DNA of 64,000 bases from Pogonophryne albipinna (Eukaryota > Chordata > Actinopteri > Perciformes > Artedidraconidae), in assembly GCA_028583405.1 (NCBI GenBank), contig CM053246.1:2910570-2974569 (forward strand), given 5' to 3'. The notes beneath the pieces were generated by a model. It did not search any database. It worked only from the letters and a program-made list of their open reading frames with translations, and was not told where the DNA came from. Shown here one piece after another: positions 19,850-32,040 of the stretch; the first letter of the stretch is position 1; every line of letters begins with the position of its first letter. The position numbers were made by a program, and so were the translations under genes.

Positions 19850-21851
19850 AACACGTTCTCACTCCCAACCCGTCACATGTTGACGGTCGGTCAGGGCCCC
19901 TCCCCGTCACTCTATTACGGACAGGGTACCCCTTGAGAGTCAGTTTTCAACGGGCAGGGCGTCCCATAGACCTTCATAGACCTCCCATAGCGTTGATAAT
20001 AGACGCCATGAGGAACGCTCTCCGACGGTCGGTTGTTATTGTCAATATTAATATAATAATTATTTATTTTTTAATAGACACACTCGATTTCGCCGATTTT
20101 CTTGTTGTCCCAGCTGGTCGACACCTCTTTTATCAGAAACAAAGGCTACATTAATGTATTAAATCGATGTTAATCCATGTGTGTGGTTGTGGAATTAATG
20201 GACGTGCCGTTGTGCGATTGCAACGCAATAATTTACAAACTCTTCAACTAAAACCCTAATTATATTTAAAAACATTTTAGAAGGCCTCACGAAATACTTT
20301 AATGTAAATTAAAATGTAAATGTGAAGGGATGTGTGTAATGTGGTGATTGACATTATTCACCCACGGATCTATGGGTTGGGGTATTGTTCCGCACGGACA
20401 TTTTAGTTAACCGGACTTCCTGTTGATGTGAAATTCGAAAACATTTAAAAAAAAAAAAATAATACTTTATTCCGAGTTTGCTTGCTTTTCTCTTTGGAGG
20501 TCATCACATAACGGCATTGTAATACACGGTTCGGCTGCATTCAATATTACACATCTGCCGTAGTTTGCTATTTATAGAGCCCTGATGAGAAGACTTCTGG
20601 ACAGACAGGAACAACTGCCGCCGAAACTGAATACGTGACGTGGATCATAAATATATCAGCAATTAAACAAAATCTTCAATTTCTCTTCACAATATAAGTC
20701 TCCTTGCAGTATCAACACTAATTCGGCTGACTTTTATATTTGATCCAATCGGTATTTTGGTATATTTACACCATAACGGTGCACAGCTGATAGAAAGGGA
20801 CACCTGGTGGTTAAAGCACGTTATTGAAATTTATTATTTTTATTATTAGATATTAATAGGAGACACAGACAGACAAACTAATAAGGCTTTATTTAAACAT
20901 TAAAGAATACTTTAGGTTAAGGTCTTATTTTGAATAAGAAAAAAGCTTTGGGGGTTTAAATATTAAGCCTGACAAAGTACTAATATATTGCTTTCCGGCA
21001 ATGTTAACTACTGTATGTTTAAGCACTTATTTTAACTGATATTATACATATGTATTATACTCTTATAAGATGTATGTAGATACGTAGTATAAGAAATGTG
21101 CAGAATACGACAGTTTAATGGTGGAGGTATACACACATATTGATAGATGTCTTGTAATGCACTGTTGAGAAACCTGCAAAAAATTCCCGTTCAAATCCAG
21201 TTTGGGACAGTCTGCCGTGGTTCCATCCCATTTCAAAGTGCTGTTCGATGCTCGGCGTAACCCTCGGAGCACACTCAAACATCCAATCACAGAGCTTGAG
21301 GACTATCACGGGGTTTGTCAGGCGAAACGGAGAGAATACTTACTTCCGGGTGTAATATTCTCTAAAGCAAATGAGCCGCTCCGACCCTCGGTCCTGACGG
21401 ACTCCAACTTGTGTTTATTAATCAAACAAATAAATAAACACAAGGATAATGATGTGTTATTGTTGAGTAAATAACAGTGTGTGGTTTAGAAAAGAATAGA
21501 GAATTAGAAGGAAACACAGATTTCAGTATTCTGAGCCCCTACTCTCCCCGTAACTGACAGCAACAAAAGTCCTACATTATTCAATTAAAATAAAGAAGTA
21601 AAAACAATAAGTGTGGGTTGATATTGAGTAAGAAAAAGGTTGATAAACGCTGTGAGAATGGATCTGCGGAGAGCATTTCGCCGCAATGCCAACTCCTCTA
21701 TTACCAACGTTCAGGGAGCTCTATGCAAGTCAATGGGACGCCCTGCCCGTTGAAAACTGACTCTCAAGGGGTACCCTGTACGTAATAGGGTGACGGGGAG
21801 GGGCCCTGACCGACCGTCAATATGTGACGGGTTGGGAGTGAGAACGTGTTG
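19850..21851. mobile_element. Non-autonomous element with ~130-bp TIRs, 2.0 kb
   Basis: The left arm from 19850 (ACACGTTCTCACTCCCAACC ... GTCAGTTTTCAACGGGCAGG, then GGCGTCCCAT) is repeated in inverse orientation ending at 21850, with only a few mismatches over about 130 bp. The flanks ATCAGAAC (left) and ATCAGAAAC (right) look like an 8-9-bp target duplication with one indel. Long TIRs and a 9-bp duplication would fit MULE/MuDR, but no transposase remains to test this. The 1.7-kb interior is AT-rich and non-coding. Confidence 0.75.
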
Positions 21852-21903
21852 ATCAGAAACATTGCTATCAGAAACAATGTGCGACGTGTTTTGGAAGTAA
21901 TAT

Positions 21904-22760
21904 GTGACCCGCTCTATCGAAATCAGTCGGAAGTCGCAACGGCTCATTTCAAAATAAACGTGGATTTATGTAAAAAACAATTTTTTCGGGGTTCGGGTGT
22001 TTTGTTTGATTTTAAACAAACAAAGTCTTGGCTTTCAGAATATGAAACTTTTATTTCCAAAATCACACGATAAATACATTTTTGAAGCTTGTAAAGGGAA
22101 GATGGCACCTCTCACTCGCAATCTGCTCTTCCTCAGCGCCGCCCCCCCTCCCTCCGCTGAAATTATGAATGTAAGAGTATAGTAATCATAGATAACACGG
22201 CAGGGTCCGTTACAGTTTGTTTTCATCTGATTTCAATTAAACAAAGTCTTGGCTTTCAGAATATTAAACTTGTTTCGGCAAATTCAGATGATGAATACAA
22301 CTTTGAAGCTTCGGCATAATTACAAGCGGAGAACGGAGTAACTTAACGTCACAGCTGACATAACAACAGCCGGTGTTTCTCGTGAGTGTTTTCCCCGGGA
22401 AACAAACACAATACACACAAATGCAAAATTGCACAAACACACAAACACACGTATACACACACACTCGCGAGCTTCCCCTCCAAACGAAAATATCTTCCCT
22501 CTGTAGTATTTTGATCATTTGCTCTGCTAATAATCAATCAGATCGATGGATTCCAGAGAAGAGGAAACTTTAAAGGCCTTTTTCTCAAAATGATGACTCG
22601 GTGACAGTCATTATATAATGTGACATATTTCGCTTAATATTTGGAGTACAAAAACAATCCTGATATCATTAGAAAGCTAGGAATATCCTCTTTCCAGCAG
22701 TGTATACAATTCAAAATGTGTCTTCGGGTCAATGCGACTGATTTCGATGGAGCAGGTCAC
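21904..22760. mobile_element. TIR element, 857 bp, with internal duplication
   Basis: The ends GTGACCCGCTCTATCGAAAT (left) and GTGACCTGCTCCATCGAAAT (right, reverse complement) form a TIR of about 26 bp. It is inserted in repeat family F with ATAT on both sides (21900-21903 and 22761-22764), compared with a single ATAT in the uninterrupted copy. Internally, an ~85-bp block (AAACAAAGTCTTGGCTTTCAG) is repeated about 230 bp apart (22015 and 22241). Confidence 0.75.
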
Positions 22761-22860
22761 ATATGGTCTTTGTTTACATTAGCAAGTATCGCTAACACTC
22801 AGAGCATTTTATATATCTGAGATTTATAATATATGCCTAAAAATAGTATAATAGGAGACC

Positions 22861-23780
22861 TTTACGTTTTTATATTATTATGGTGTTACCCCTTAGAGTC
22901 GGGGCTGCCACCATGCGGTGAAAGGATGAATTACACTTTAAAGATTTATTCAGTTTGACAGTGCTAGCGGGCCATAAATAATACATTATAAGACCGAAGC
23001 TTCGGGCCATATTAAATCTGACCGCACATTGGACATGCCTCCTGTAGTGCAATGCTTGGTTTAAAGGTGACTTTTTTCCTGGGTACAGTGACGTGACCAT
23101 ACCCAAATGGACCCATTGGTCCAAATGGACCAATCCGTGGAGCCCCTCACACACTAACACTCTCAGCGGCAAAACTGTGACGTGCTGGGGGGGGGGGGGG
23201 GTGTGCTAGTGGAGCCTCGCAGATGGATGTGGGAAGCGGGGGGTGCTGAGGGGGCTGCAGCACCCCACGCAGCAAGCAGGAAATGAACCCAGCTCACACT
23301 GTCCGCTCCTCGCAGCAGCGAGCCACGCAACGTCCCACCAACACGGCACCCAGACCCCACGCAGCATTCTCATCTGTTTGTCATTACTGGTGTCATTTTC
23401 TGGTTGATAACGCCATAGTAACACATAATCACTGATGTTCCGCTGTAACGGTGGTGGACTCATCAGAACAGAGTGGGCGAGCTGACCAATCAGAGCACAG
23501 TGGGCTCACAGGGAGGGGGGGGGGGCAGGAGCTCCAACAAGCCGTGTAGGACAGAGAGTGAATACACATACTATACACAGATGCTGTATGAGAAACCAAT
23601 GTGAGTTTGGAACATTGAACAATGTGAATCTATTCTAGTAGACCTCAACAATGGAATTATGATCAGTAGAAATGGCCAAGACATGGGACCTTTAAAAGAT
23701 GTGCAATATTTAAGTATAGTTGAAAAATATTCACTGTGTAATTGTTATGCTACAATAATTAGCAACATATAAATATAATC
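22861..23780. other. Repeat debris, no gene
   Basis: Contains G runs (23188-23201 and 23511-23525) and phrases such as GGGACCTTTAAAAGATGTGC (23687) that recall ends of repeat family F. I can delimit nothing further. Confidence 0.35.
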
Positions 23781-23807
23781 AGGGGTGCACATAACTTTCT
23801 TAGTGAG

Positions 23808-24068
23808 TTACTCAGATGAGTACCAGGAGACAGTGTTTGGTACTCCAACTTGTGGCCCCACACAAAGTCGCGAACGTCGACACAGAATGTGCAGAGGGGA
23901 GTCTCCCTCCGCAGCCAGTTGGCGTAGTTTTGGCACAATTCTGTTGTTCACACCGACGTTAACAGCAGCCCCGTTTGTGCACACGGTGACCGACTGTCGT
24001 CCAGTGATCTTAGCGTCTTCTGGAAAAGCTTCACAAGTCTGTCGGTACGCAAAGGCGCTTAGTGACAC
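23808..24068 (-). pseudogene. hAT transposase fragment
   Basis: The minus-strand frame reads SAFAYRQTCEAFPEDAKITG, RQSVTVCTNGAAVNVGVNNR, IVPKLRQLA, then shifts toward a CxxH-like stretch. The 'DGAAVNVG..NGIV.KL' pattern is the central catalytic region of ZNF862/KIAA1586-type hAT transposases, with the key Asp replaced by Asn (CTNGAAVN). A hAT-like end, CAGGGGTGCACATAAC, lies at 23782 in the adjoining sequence; the other end was not found. Confidence 0.45.
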
Positions 24069-24129
24069 AAGTGACGGTACGCATTTCAGATGTTTGCCGC
24101 GTGCAGGTGTGCAGCTGGTGGAAAGATGA

Positions 24130-24981
24130 GGCTACATTTACAATCGGGCTGAATTAGGAGCTGTGAAAAGTTTTTGACACATTCTTGCCTTCAAGAGGGA
24201 CTTTTTTTGTTGTTCTTTGCTTCAAGCATGGTATTTTTCATGTCTTGATAAGTTTTCCTACGTTTTTCATACAAATGATGTCTAAGTATGGTTTGGGACT
24301 TATGGCATGCTTAAAGTTGTTTTGTTAGTTGAATTTCAAGCTTTACTCCACTCTGTTTTGAGATCAAAGCACTCTAGACTCATGGAGCGGTGCAATATAC
24401 ACTAATGTTAAATCTGAAGAAGGCCTCTTTACCAAGCTCCAAACTATGTTTGATATTTCAAAAACTATAAATCTGATTCTGAAGTTGGGAATTACAAATA
24501 ATGTCAGAAAGCTGGAATGAGGTTTATGAGTGAGAGTATGAAGGAGAAGTTATCTCTAGAATTATGAAAGTTATGAATGTGAAAAGTTATAGCGCACATG
24601 TTCTAATCAAGCTGAATGTTCTGATGTTTGAACAGAGTTTCTGCGATGTGGAAGGGGGAGGAGAAGGTAACAAAAAACGTGGCGGAATAATAATAAATAA
24701 TTTTACCGTAGAAGAACAAATGTTATGTTCAACATGACATAATGATTTACGATTTGAATGACATTTCACAGTGTTACAGAGTTGGGTGGTGTTTCTTGTT
24801 TGAATGGTGATATGCACAGTAGTAGTTGTGTAGGCATAACAAGTTGTGAAGCTATTGAATAAAGTATTATTTATTCAAATATTTGAATACAATCTGGATT
24901 ACAATTGGATTCATGTCAATTGAAACATTATGGTGAGTGCAAGCAATCATTTCCTTACACTTTCCTTTTTTAATTTCCGTT
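24130..24981. other. Unassigned AT-rich sequence
   Basis: No coding frame, TIR pair or tail recognised. Confidence 0.3.
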
Positions 24982-24989
24982 CCTGTTTC

Positions 24990-25642
24990 CAGTGGCGTTT
25001 TTATATGTACAAAAGTGGTGGGGCACGAACAACTTAGATGTGTATATATAAGCTTCTGGTGCTTTTTTTAAAGACTTAAACAAATAGCTGGGGGTGGATA
25101 TAAGTTAACAGACACTCATCACCGAGGTCACAATATCAATCGATCCAGCAGAGCAATAGCCTATATAGGCAAAACACAAAAGATCAACAAATGCTATGAC
25201 ATAAAATGAACTTACCAAAGCTGAAGGAGATGGTCAACTTCATTCATTTGCTTTCCGTTTTAGTGATTTTAATCGCTATACGCTGCTCTCTCTCGTCTCC
25301 TCTTCACTACAGGGTGAAAACTTCACTTTTCGCAGCACACGTACTTACAGCCAATCAGCTCTCTGAATTATGAGATGACGTTTGGTAGGTATGCTAGCAC
25401 TATGCCCCACTGTTGATTATTTTTTTGCCGCACACATTGAATAGAAAAATACTCTGAGCATGCGCAGTGTAGTTTGTACAGCACCCATTCATTTAGATAG
25501 CAGAGAGAGGGGCTTGCCCCACATTGCTCAACATGGCTCAATAGGCAGGCACACTGTGGACACTAATTGGAAGAACGCAGAAACAGCAATGTACAGATGA
25601 ATCACCTGTGCCCCACCTGCCCCTAATGACGAGTCGCCACTG
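24990..25642. mobile_element. hAT MITE, 653 bp
   Basis: Ends CAGTGGCG / CGCCACTG, with an exact 8-bp duplication CCTGTTTC at 24982-24989 and 25643-25650. Subterminal GTGGGGCAC motifs recur near both ends in opposite orientation. No coding sequence. Confidence 0.95.
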
Positions 25643-25782
25643 CCTGTTTCTTGATAATTAAATAAAAATATTCACTGTTTACATAAACTGCATGAAACAA
25701 CATTATTAGAATGCAAAGGGTAAAACAGAGATGGAGTACTCGAGTGCCGATTTTCGGGACTCTAGACTCGACTCGGACCATA

Positions 25783-26010
25783 GACTGTATATATAAAGGT
25801 GGAACCTAACTATATTCATAATAATATGTATTGCATCCATGGGTAGAAACATGTTTTTTTCTGCTGTAAAGTTGGGCATTTTAACATGGGGGTCTATGGA
25901 AATTGCTCCTTTCTGCAGCCAGTGCCTATCGGCCAATATATGAACTGCAGTGTGTGGCACTTCCGTATTGGCGTCCCGGCTCTTCCCCAGAGTTTGCCGC
26001 TTGACCCGGG
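25783..26010. mobile_element. Internally deleted copy of the 13466-14680 repeat
   Basis: The first ~17 bp match the left end of the other copy (ATAGACTGTATATATAAA). The remaining ~210 bp match its right block (GGTAGAAACATGTTTTTTTC, TGGCACTTCCGTATTGGCG, TTTGCCGCTTG). GACC lies on both sides, a possible 4-bp target duplication. Confidence 0.65.
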
Positions 26011-27123
26011 CCCGTTCTCATTTCAGCAAATCCCCCTCCTCGACTCCTCGACTCCTCGGTCCTCCGGTAGTGACCCGGAAATGAATTTCAGCGCGCCATG
26101 TTGAAGGACATCTCATTTCTCTAAATGCACTTCGAGGACCGAGCATCGAGCATCGAGGAGGCTCTCTGGAGGAGCTCTAACCGAGGATACACTGATGGGT
26201 CCTCCACGGTCCTCCACGGCTCCTTCGTGGATGCATTTCCGGCAACAGAGATGTTTCAAAGAGTCGTGACGCACGGCCGGACTGATCTCAGCCAATGACA
26301 GCTCTGCATGCATCCCCTGGATATTATTTTATTAACTGCTCTCATCGCGACGCGATGTTTCCAGAGAGAACAGCTGTGATGTCCGTGCAGAAAGCAGAGC
26401 AGTGTGTATAATATATATCACTCAGTATAACAGGCCTACTCTCTTTATTTGCTGTAGTTTAGTAGATATCTACAAACAAAGAGTCCATATTTTTCTAAAA
26501 CCATTTAGTGCTTCACATAATAAAATACACAACGGCTGTTAGGCTGTTAGCTGTAGGTGCGTGTGTGTGTTTGGTACAGTGTGTGTGTAGATGCAGCGGA
26601 CAGACAGGTCTCAGTTGGTTTGGTGTCCTCTGCTTACTTTTAATACTTGTAAATAAAACTTTTGGTCCGTCATTTATTTTCCTCATTGTAGCGACCAGAG
26701 AGGGGGGGGGGGATATATCCAGTCTCTGATAGTGTTACGTTAATATGAGAGTGCTCTGTTTGATTCTGAAATTGTATATATATGTATGTATATATACATA
26801 TGTGTGTGTGTGTGTGTGTGTGTGTCCGCATCTGTAGCCTGTTATTGTCTCATTATACCGCACTGTGAATGAATCAAAGTGGTCATGAACACATCTGTCC
26901 ATCACACAGAGGGCTGCTGTGCCTCCTGTCATCATTAATGGACGTCTCTTTAAAATGACCGCTCAGAGGAGAGGAGTTCTCATTTCTCTAACCGCCTGCT
27001 GCTTCCCCTCCTCTCTCCTCGGTTCCCCTCCTCGGCTCACATCTCCTGTGGGCGGGACTAAGTATCGAGGATAGGAGTCGAGGAGGGGAATCGAGGAGGG
27101 GAGTTAGAGAAATGAGAAAGGGC
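26011..27123. mobile_element. TIR repeat related to the 7369-13178 element
   Basis: The left end GCCCGTTCTCATTTC and right end (reverse complement GCCCTTTCTCATTTC) are followed by CCCCTCCTCGA-type sequence on both sides. The left subterminal region shares GACCCGGAAAT-like and CGCCATGTTGAAGGAC strings with 7400-7460. The interior holds a (GT)n stretch (26801-26825) and a G run (26702-26711). No transposase. Confidence 0.65.
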
Positions 27124-27285
27124 CTCGGACTCGCGCACTGATTGACTCGGACTCGTGAATTCTCGCGCACGATGACTCTGACTCGTGAATTTTTCACCCA
27201 CGATGACTCGGACTCGAGTTGTACATTGATACTCCGACTTGGACTCGGATTCGAGCAAGTTTTGTCTCGAGTCAGATGTACTCTG

Positions 27286-28029
27286 TCCTGGTGTGTGCAC
27301 CTGCGAGGCGAGTTCACGTACTGGGCCCCGCTATTCCAGTCTAGAGATGTCTAGAGACACCCTGCATCGTGCTCTATGCTTTCACAGATTCTGCTTAGAC
27401 ATTGGAAAAGAGCAGCGCAAAATGCTCATTATGTGGAAAAAAAGATTGAAGAGAAGGCTCAGTAACACATTACTCTAAGGATCGAGTTCAGACATATAGG
27501 CTGTCTTGAACACTATCATCAGAGTAATGTGATCTGATCAATACATAAAGATTCAGCTGATAACAGGAAAGCACATGGTAACTTAACATGCAGAATGACG
27601 TAATGTTGCATGCTAAGTAGCCATGTGCTTTCTGGGGCTTAATATTTATTGATATAATGTAAACATTCACTATAATAATTGTAGCATCCCCGGCTGAATG
27701 ATGCTGGACTCTCCAACTGATGGTATCTGATCACCCTTGCTTGTATACAATCATTACCAACGTAAGAGCTTGTGCCCTTATCAGCCAGGTGCTAAAAACC
27801 CAATGTAACTATTTAGTATATGTTAATTTATTTGTCATCTATCCGTCATTATACATGTGTGTTTACACTGCTTCGATGTCCATTGACTTCCGGTAAAAGT
27901 TCCTTCAAAATAAGAGTCCCGATCTTATTACTATCAAAATAAAAGTGCAAATCGAAAACTTTACCATAGGAACATATTGGCATACAAATATAATCACTTC
28001 TCTAAAAGGTAAGACATTTTAAATATAGT
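27286..28029. other. Unassigned sequence
   Basis: No gene or delimited element. 27870-27960 (CATTGACTTCCGGTAAAAG) has the look of an old interspersed repeat. Confidence 0.3.
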
Positions 28030-28542
28030 TTAGTTTTAGTTTTAGTTTAGTTTTAGTTTAGTTAGTTTAGTTTATTTATTTTTTTCGAGCGTGTAAAACC
28101 AAAGAAATACAAATGAAACAAAAGATGATACAGACATGATACAGTACTATACAAATGAATGCAATAACAAAACGAAATATTTAATTAATAATTGAATAAT
28201 CTGTAGTATCATTGTCTGATAACAATAAAAAACTAAACTTTAGCTAATTACACGTCCGAGAAGGGGTCGGAAGAAGTTTACACTTATTTAATCCGACCCC
28301 TTCTCCCTTTTTTTAACTTTTTTTAACTTTTTTTACATCTTAATATATGTTAACATACAATATAAATGTATACTTTAACCTTGAATAATTTATATAATCA
28401 TTCATATAATATATACAGGCAAGTTAGGAGAATGGTCTCTATATATTTATATATATATATATATATAAATATATATACACACATACACAAATTCATACAA
28501 ACACAAATTCATAAATTGAATACAAAACAAGAATATAAACAG

Positions 28543-29625
28543 TTATGGTTTAGCAGTTTCCTCCCTGTACCTTGTGAGAATTGTGTCTTTATACCTCTTT
28601 TTGAATAGTTTGATGTTTGGACATCCCTTTAGCTCTTCACTCAAATTGTTCCAGATCTTCACCCCACAAACAGAAACACAAAAACTTCTCTTTGTTGTGC
28701 GCACCCTAACATAAGTGAATATAAATGAACCACGTAAATTATAATTCTCTTGTCTTTCATTGAACAATATCTGAATATTCCAAGGCAATTGAAAGTTTTT
28801 TGCCTTAAACATGATTTGTGCAATTTGGAATTCAACAAGATCTGACAGTTTTAATAATTTTAGCTCTAAGAATAAAGGGTTTGTATGATCCCTATAGCCG
28901 ACATTTGTAATAAGTCTTATTGCTCTTTTTTGTAAAATAAATAGGGATTGTGTTGTAGTTTTATAATTACTGCCCCAAACCTCTGCACAGTAACTTAAAT
29001 AAGGTAACACCAATGAACAGTAAAGAATGTAGAGGGAATTTTGATCAAGAATCTGTTTTGCCTTGTTTAATATTGCAATACTTCTTGAGACTTTGGAATG
29101 AATATGTTTTATGTGTGGTTTCCAGCTCAGTTTCTCATCAATTGTGATTCCAAGGAATTTATGTTCTTTAACTCTCTCAATGAAAATCCCATCTATCTTA
29201 ATGGATGCTAGTGTATTGCTATTTCCAAATATGATTAATGTTGTTTTATTCATGTTTAATGATAACTTATTACTGTTTAGCCATAACTTTAGTTTGCATA
29301 TTTCAGCTGTGATCTCTTCCAATAGTAGCTGTACATTGTCCCCAGAACAAAATATATTAGTGTCATCAGCAAACAAAACAAACTTGAGTACTGTCGATAC
29401 ATTGCATATTTCATTAATATACATAATAAATAGTTTCGGCCCCAATACTGACCCCTGGGGGACACCGCATGTAATGTCCAAATATGAAGAACAACACTCT
29501 CCCAGCTTCACAAACTGTTGCCTGTTGGTTAAATAACTCCTTACCCATTCCAAAACTACACCCCTGATTCCATAACGTTCCAGTTTCTTTATTAATATGT
29601 TATGATTAATTGTGTCAAATGCTTT
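28543..29625 (-). pseudogene. LINE RT palm to C-terminus, N-terminal part deleted
   Basis: The RT begins abruptly at KKAFDTINHNIL (motif A Asp present) near 29625, immediately after linker sequence, so roughly 150 residues of the fingers are missing. It continues through GVPQGSVLGPKLFIMYI, the catalytic KFVLFADDTNIF with both Asp, EHKFLGITIDEKLSWKPHI, and a C-terminal FCVSVCGVKIWNNLSEELKG before the stop at 28543. Apart from the deletion the frame is open for about 336 codons. Confidence 0.87.
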
Positions 29626-31180
29626 TTTGAGAAAGGAACATTGAGAAAGGATTAAGTTTTATTAAGTTTTCCAGTTTTTCTTCTGATGTTCCTCCATCAG
29701 GGATTTTACCTGCTAATTCAGGTCCAACATTTACAAAGAAATCATTGAAACTGTTGGATACAACATCCATATTTTCTTCTTCCTTATCCTTGTCAATGAA
29801 GTATGTGGGATAACTCCTTTTTCTAGACCCATTATTTATAATACTATTCAGTATGCTCCATATTCCTTTAATGTTGTTTTTATTTTTGTCTAGTATTTTC
29901 CGATAGTATTCACTTTTGCAGGTCCTTATTATAATTGTTAATTTATTTTTATATTTTTTATATCTAATCTCTGTCTCTTTTGTTTTATTTCTCATGAAAT
30001 CTCTATACAGTGAATTTTTCTTTTTACAGGCATTTTGTAAACCCCTTGTGATCCATGGACATTCTGTATATTTCATTTTCCTACTGTATTTGACAATTGG
30101 GCAGTATGTATTATATAATGATAAAAACATTCTCAGGAATTGATCATATGCACTGTCAATATTGTTTTCTTTGTATAAATCATCCCATCTTTGTGCCAGT
30201 AAAGCATTTTTTAAAGCGTTCATTGCTTCCTCTGATCTAACTCGTCTGTATTGAATAGCTTTGTCCGGCATGTTATTACTGTAGTTTCTGTCATAAACTG
30301 CAAATACTGGTAGGTGGTCACTTATATCATTTATGAAGAGTCCACTTACTGTGTTGTTTTCTATGTCATTTGTGAACATATTGTCTGTGAGAGTAGCACA
30401 GTGCGATGTGATTCTGCTGGGTCTAGTAATTTTTGGATATAAACTCATACTGTACATTGTGTTGATAAATTATTCTGTCATGCTGTGATTATTTGGATTT
30501 AGAAGGTCAATATTGAAGTCACCACAAATGAAAACTGTTTTATGAATCACTTTTGAGAATATTTCCTCCATCCAGTCCTTGAAAATCTCAATACTAGAGC
30601 CGGGAGCTCTATATATACAACTGATGATTACATTTTTCGTTTTTTCTTTGCAGATTTCAATCGTGATACATTCCAATACATTATCAATCACTGTTGACAT
30701 ATAATTCATCACCTTAAATTGTAAAGTATTGTCCACATACAAGGCTACTCCTCCGCCACCCTTGTTTTGTCTATTTATGTATCTGAGTTCATAGCCCTCC
30801 AGCTCAAAGTCTATGCCTTTGTCCTCCGTGATCCAAGTTTCAGATATGGCAATGATGCTAAATGTTTGTTGAAACTGATTTAAATATTCCTTGATGAGGT
30901 TAAAGTTTGCATACATGCTTCTGCTGTTGAAGTGAATAATAGATAGCTTGCCCTCTGATGATATGCTCTGGTTGTACTGTTGATCAGTGTAATAACAGCA
31001 GTTGTTGATGATAGAAGAGAAGAAATTATTGTCTGGGTCTATTTCATAATCCAGATCTTTTGTTTTATAGTCAGTGTATTCAAACGTTTTTAGCAACAGT
31101 TGGTCTTGTTCCTTGATCATCTGAGACATATTAATATGTTCCCCTATTGAAGATGATTGCCTCCATTCAGTGTGAGTCAT
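29615..31180 (-). pseudogene. LINE ORF2 endonuclease and linker, one nonsense codon
   Basis: Starting at an ATG at 31180, the frame carries the apurinic-type endonuclease: IIHFNSRSM (Asn), IIAISETWIT (Glu), GYELRYINRQNKGGGGVALY, VFICGDFNIDLL (Asp/Asn) and, after a TAA at 30470-30472 in the same frame, INDISDHLPVFA (Asp-His). All expected catalytic residues are visible. The linker follows (KNSLYRDFMRNKTKETEIRY, FNDFFVNVGPELAGKIP). The frame breaks near 29630, where the RT fingers should begin. Confidence 0.87.
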
Positions 31181-31229
31181 GGTTGTGTGTAAGTGCTTGT
31201 TACCTTATGTGTGTTCCAGAACATGAAGA

Positions 31230-31896
31230 TTATTGGTATTTATCCAGATCCTCCATGTTTCTGATGACCAGTACTTTGGCCTCCTCAGGTGTTCCGTTTA
31301 GCTTTATAAATATTTTGCAGTTTGTTGTCCAGGTGTTCTGAATTTTCTTCTGTTTTTTCATGAAGCGAGCCTTTCTGGCTATGTCGCCGTTGTACTTGGT
31401 CAGATGCTCGTTGATGTAGACATCTGATCCTTTCAGCTTCCTTCCTTGTTTGAGTAAGGCCGTTTTGTGTTTCCTGTTCACAAACCTGATGAGAATAGCC
31501 GGTTTGTTGCCAGCGTTACTCCTTGGCAGGGGGTGGCATGCCTCGATGTTCTCACAGCCCAGTTCAATCCCCTTGGACTGGAGGAAAGCAGCCACCGGGC
31601 TCACCCCTGTTGTTAACGGTCACAGCACGAGCGTATGACCGGGGTTTTATGTTGAGCCCGGTAACGATAACATTGTTCATCCTGGTATATTGCTCAAGGT
31701 CCTCCACTCTGCTCTCCAGGTAAGTTATCCTCTTGTCCTTCTCGGAATTCTGGATCCGCAGATCCTTAACCTCTTTTACAAGGTCCAAAATGTTTTTCTG
31801 CTGCAACCTGACAGCAGAAATTTCCTCCGCCAGGAAGTCGAGCGACTTTTTAATGTCCTCGACCTCCTCCGCAGCGATGGTTTTCTTTGGACCCAT
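31230..31896 (-). pseudogene. LINE ORF1 (coiled coil and RNA-binding region), one frameshift
   Basis: From an ATG at 31896 the frame encodes a heptad-rich coiled coil (EEVEDIKKSLDFLAEEISAV, then SEKDKRITYLESRVEDLEQY) and TRMNNVIVTGL, as in L1-type ORF1 proteins. Near 31600 it shifts frame and continues to 31230 with VAAFLQSKGIELGCENIEAC, KPAILIRFVNRKHKTALLKQ and INEHLTKYNGDIARKARFMK, the RRM-like and C-terminal parts. ORF1 coats LINE RNA. The frameshift lies at about 31580-31610. Confidence 0.85.
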
Positions 31897-32040
31897 GAAG
31901 TACTTTGATAGAATCCAGCGATTAAGATGTTATATTGTATGTCACGCATGCACAACAGTAAGTTGTCAATTGTCGCAAAAACTTCTCTCTGCACGCTGTT
32001 GCTGCTGCTGACAGCAGTTAGACATATCAAAGGTCATTTA

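Larger units (their letters stand above)
25726..27285. mobile_element. Broken GACTCG-rich hAT-like repeat enclosing two other repeats
   Basis: Left piece 25726-25782 (CAGAGATGGAGTACTCGAGT) and right piece 27124-27285 (many GACTCGGACTCG motifs) belong to the same family as 32270-32419 and the intact element at 46096-47969. They are separated by a deleted copy of the 13466 family (25783-26010) and a TIR repeat (26011-27123). I found no matching target duplication for the outer element, so the exact ends are uncertain. Confidence 0.5.
28030..31910 (-). mobile_element. Two-ORF LINE, minus strand, defective
   Basis: Read on the minus strand the order is ORF1 (31896-31230), an endonuclease (31180-29615) and an RT (29553-28543). 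A 3' UTR ends in a GACCCCTTCTC-bounded stem (28256-28308) and an AAATAAATAAACTAAAC tail near 28030-28090. An in-frame stop splits the endonuclease region, and the RT fingers/palm start is deleted. Jockey-superfamily is my best guess from the RT motifs; the exact clade is uncertain. It lies downstream of the rab6 exon on the same strand. Confidence 0.85.

Noticed and set aside
23188..23201. G runs as G-quadruplex regulatory elements
   Set aside because: Single homopolymer runs in repeat-rich sequence; several similar runs occur in the window and may include sequencing error.
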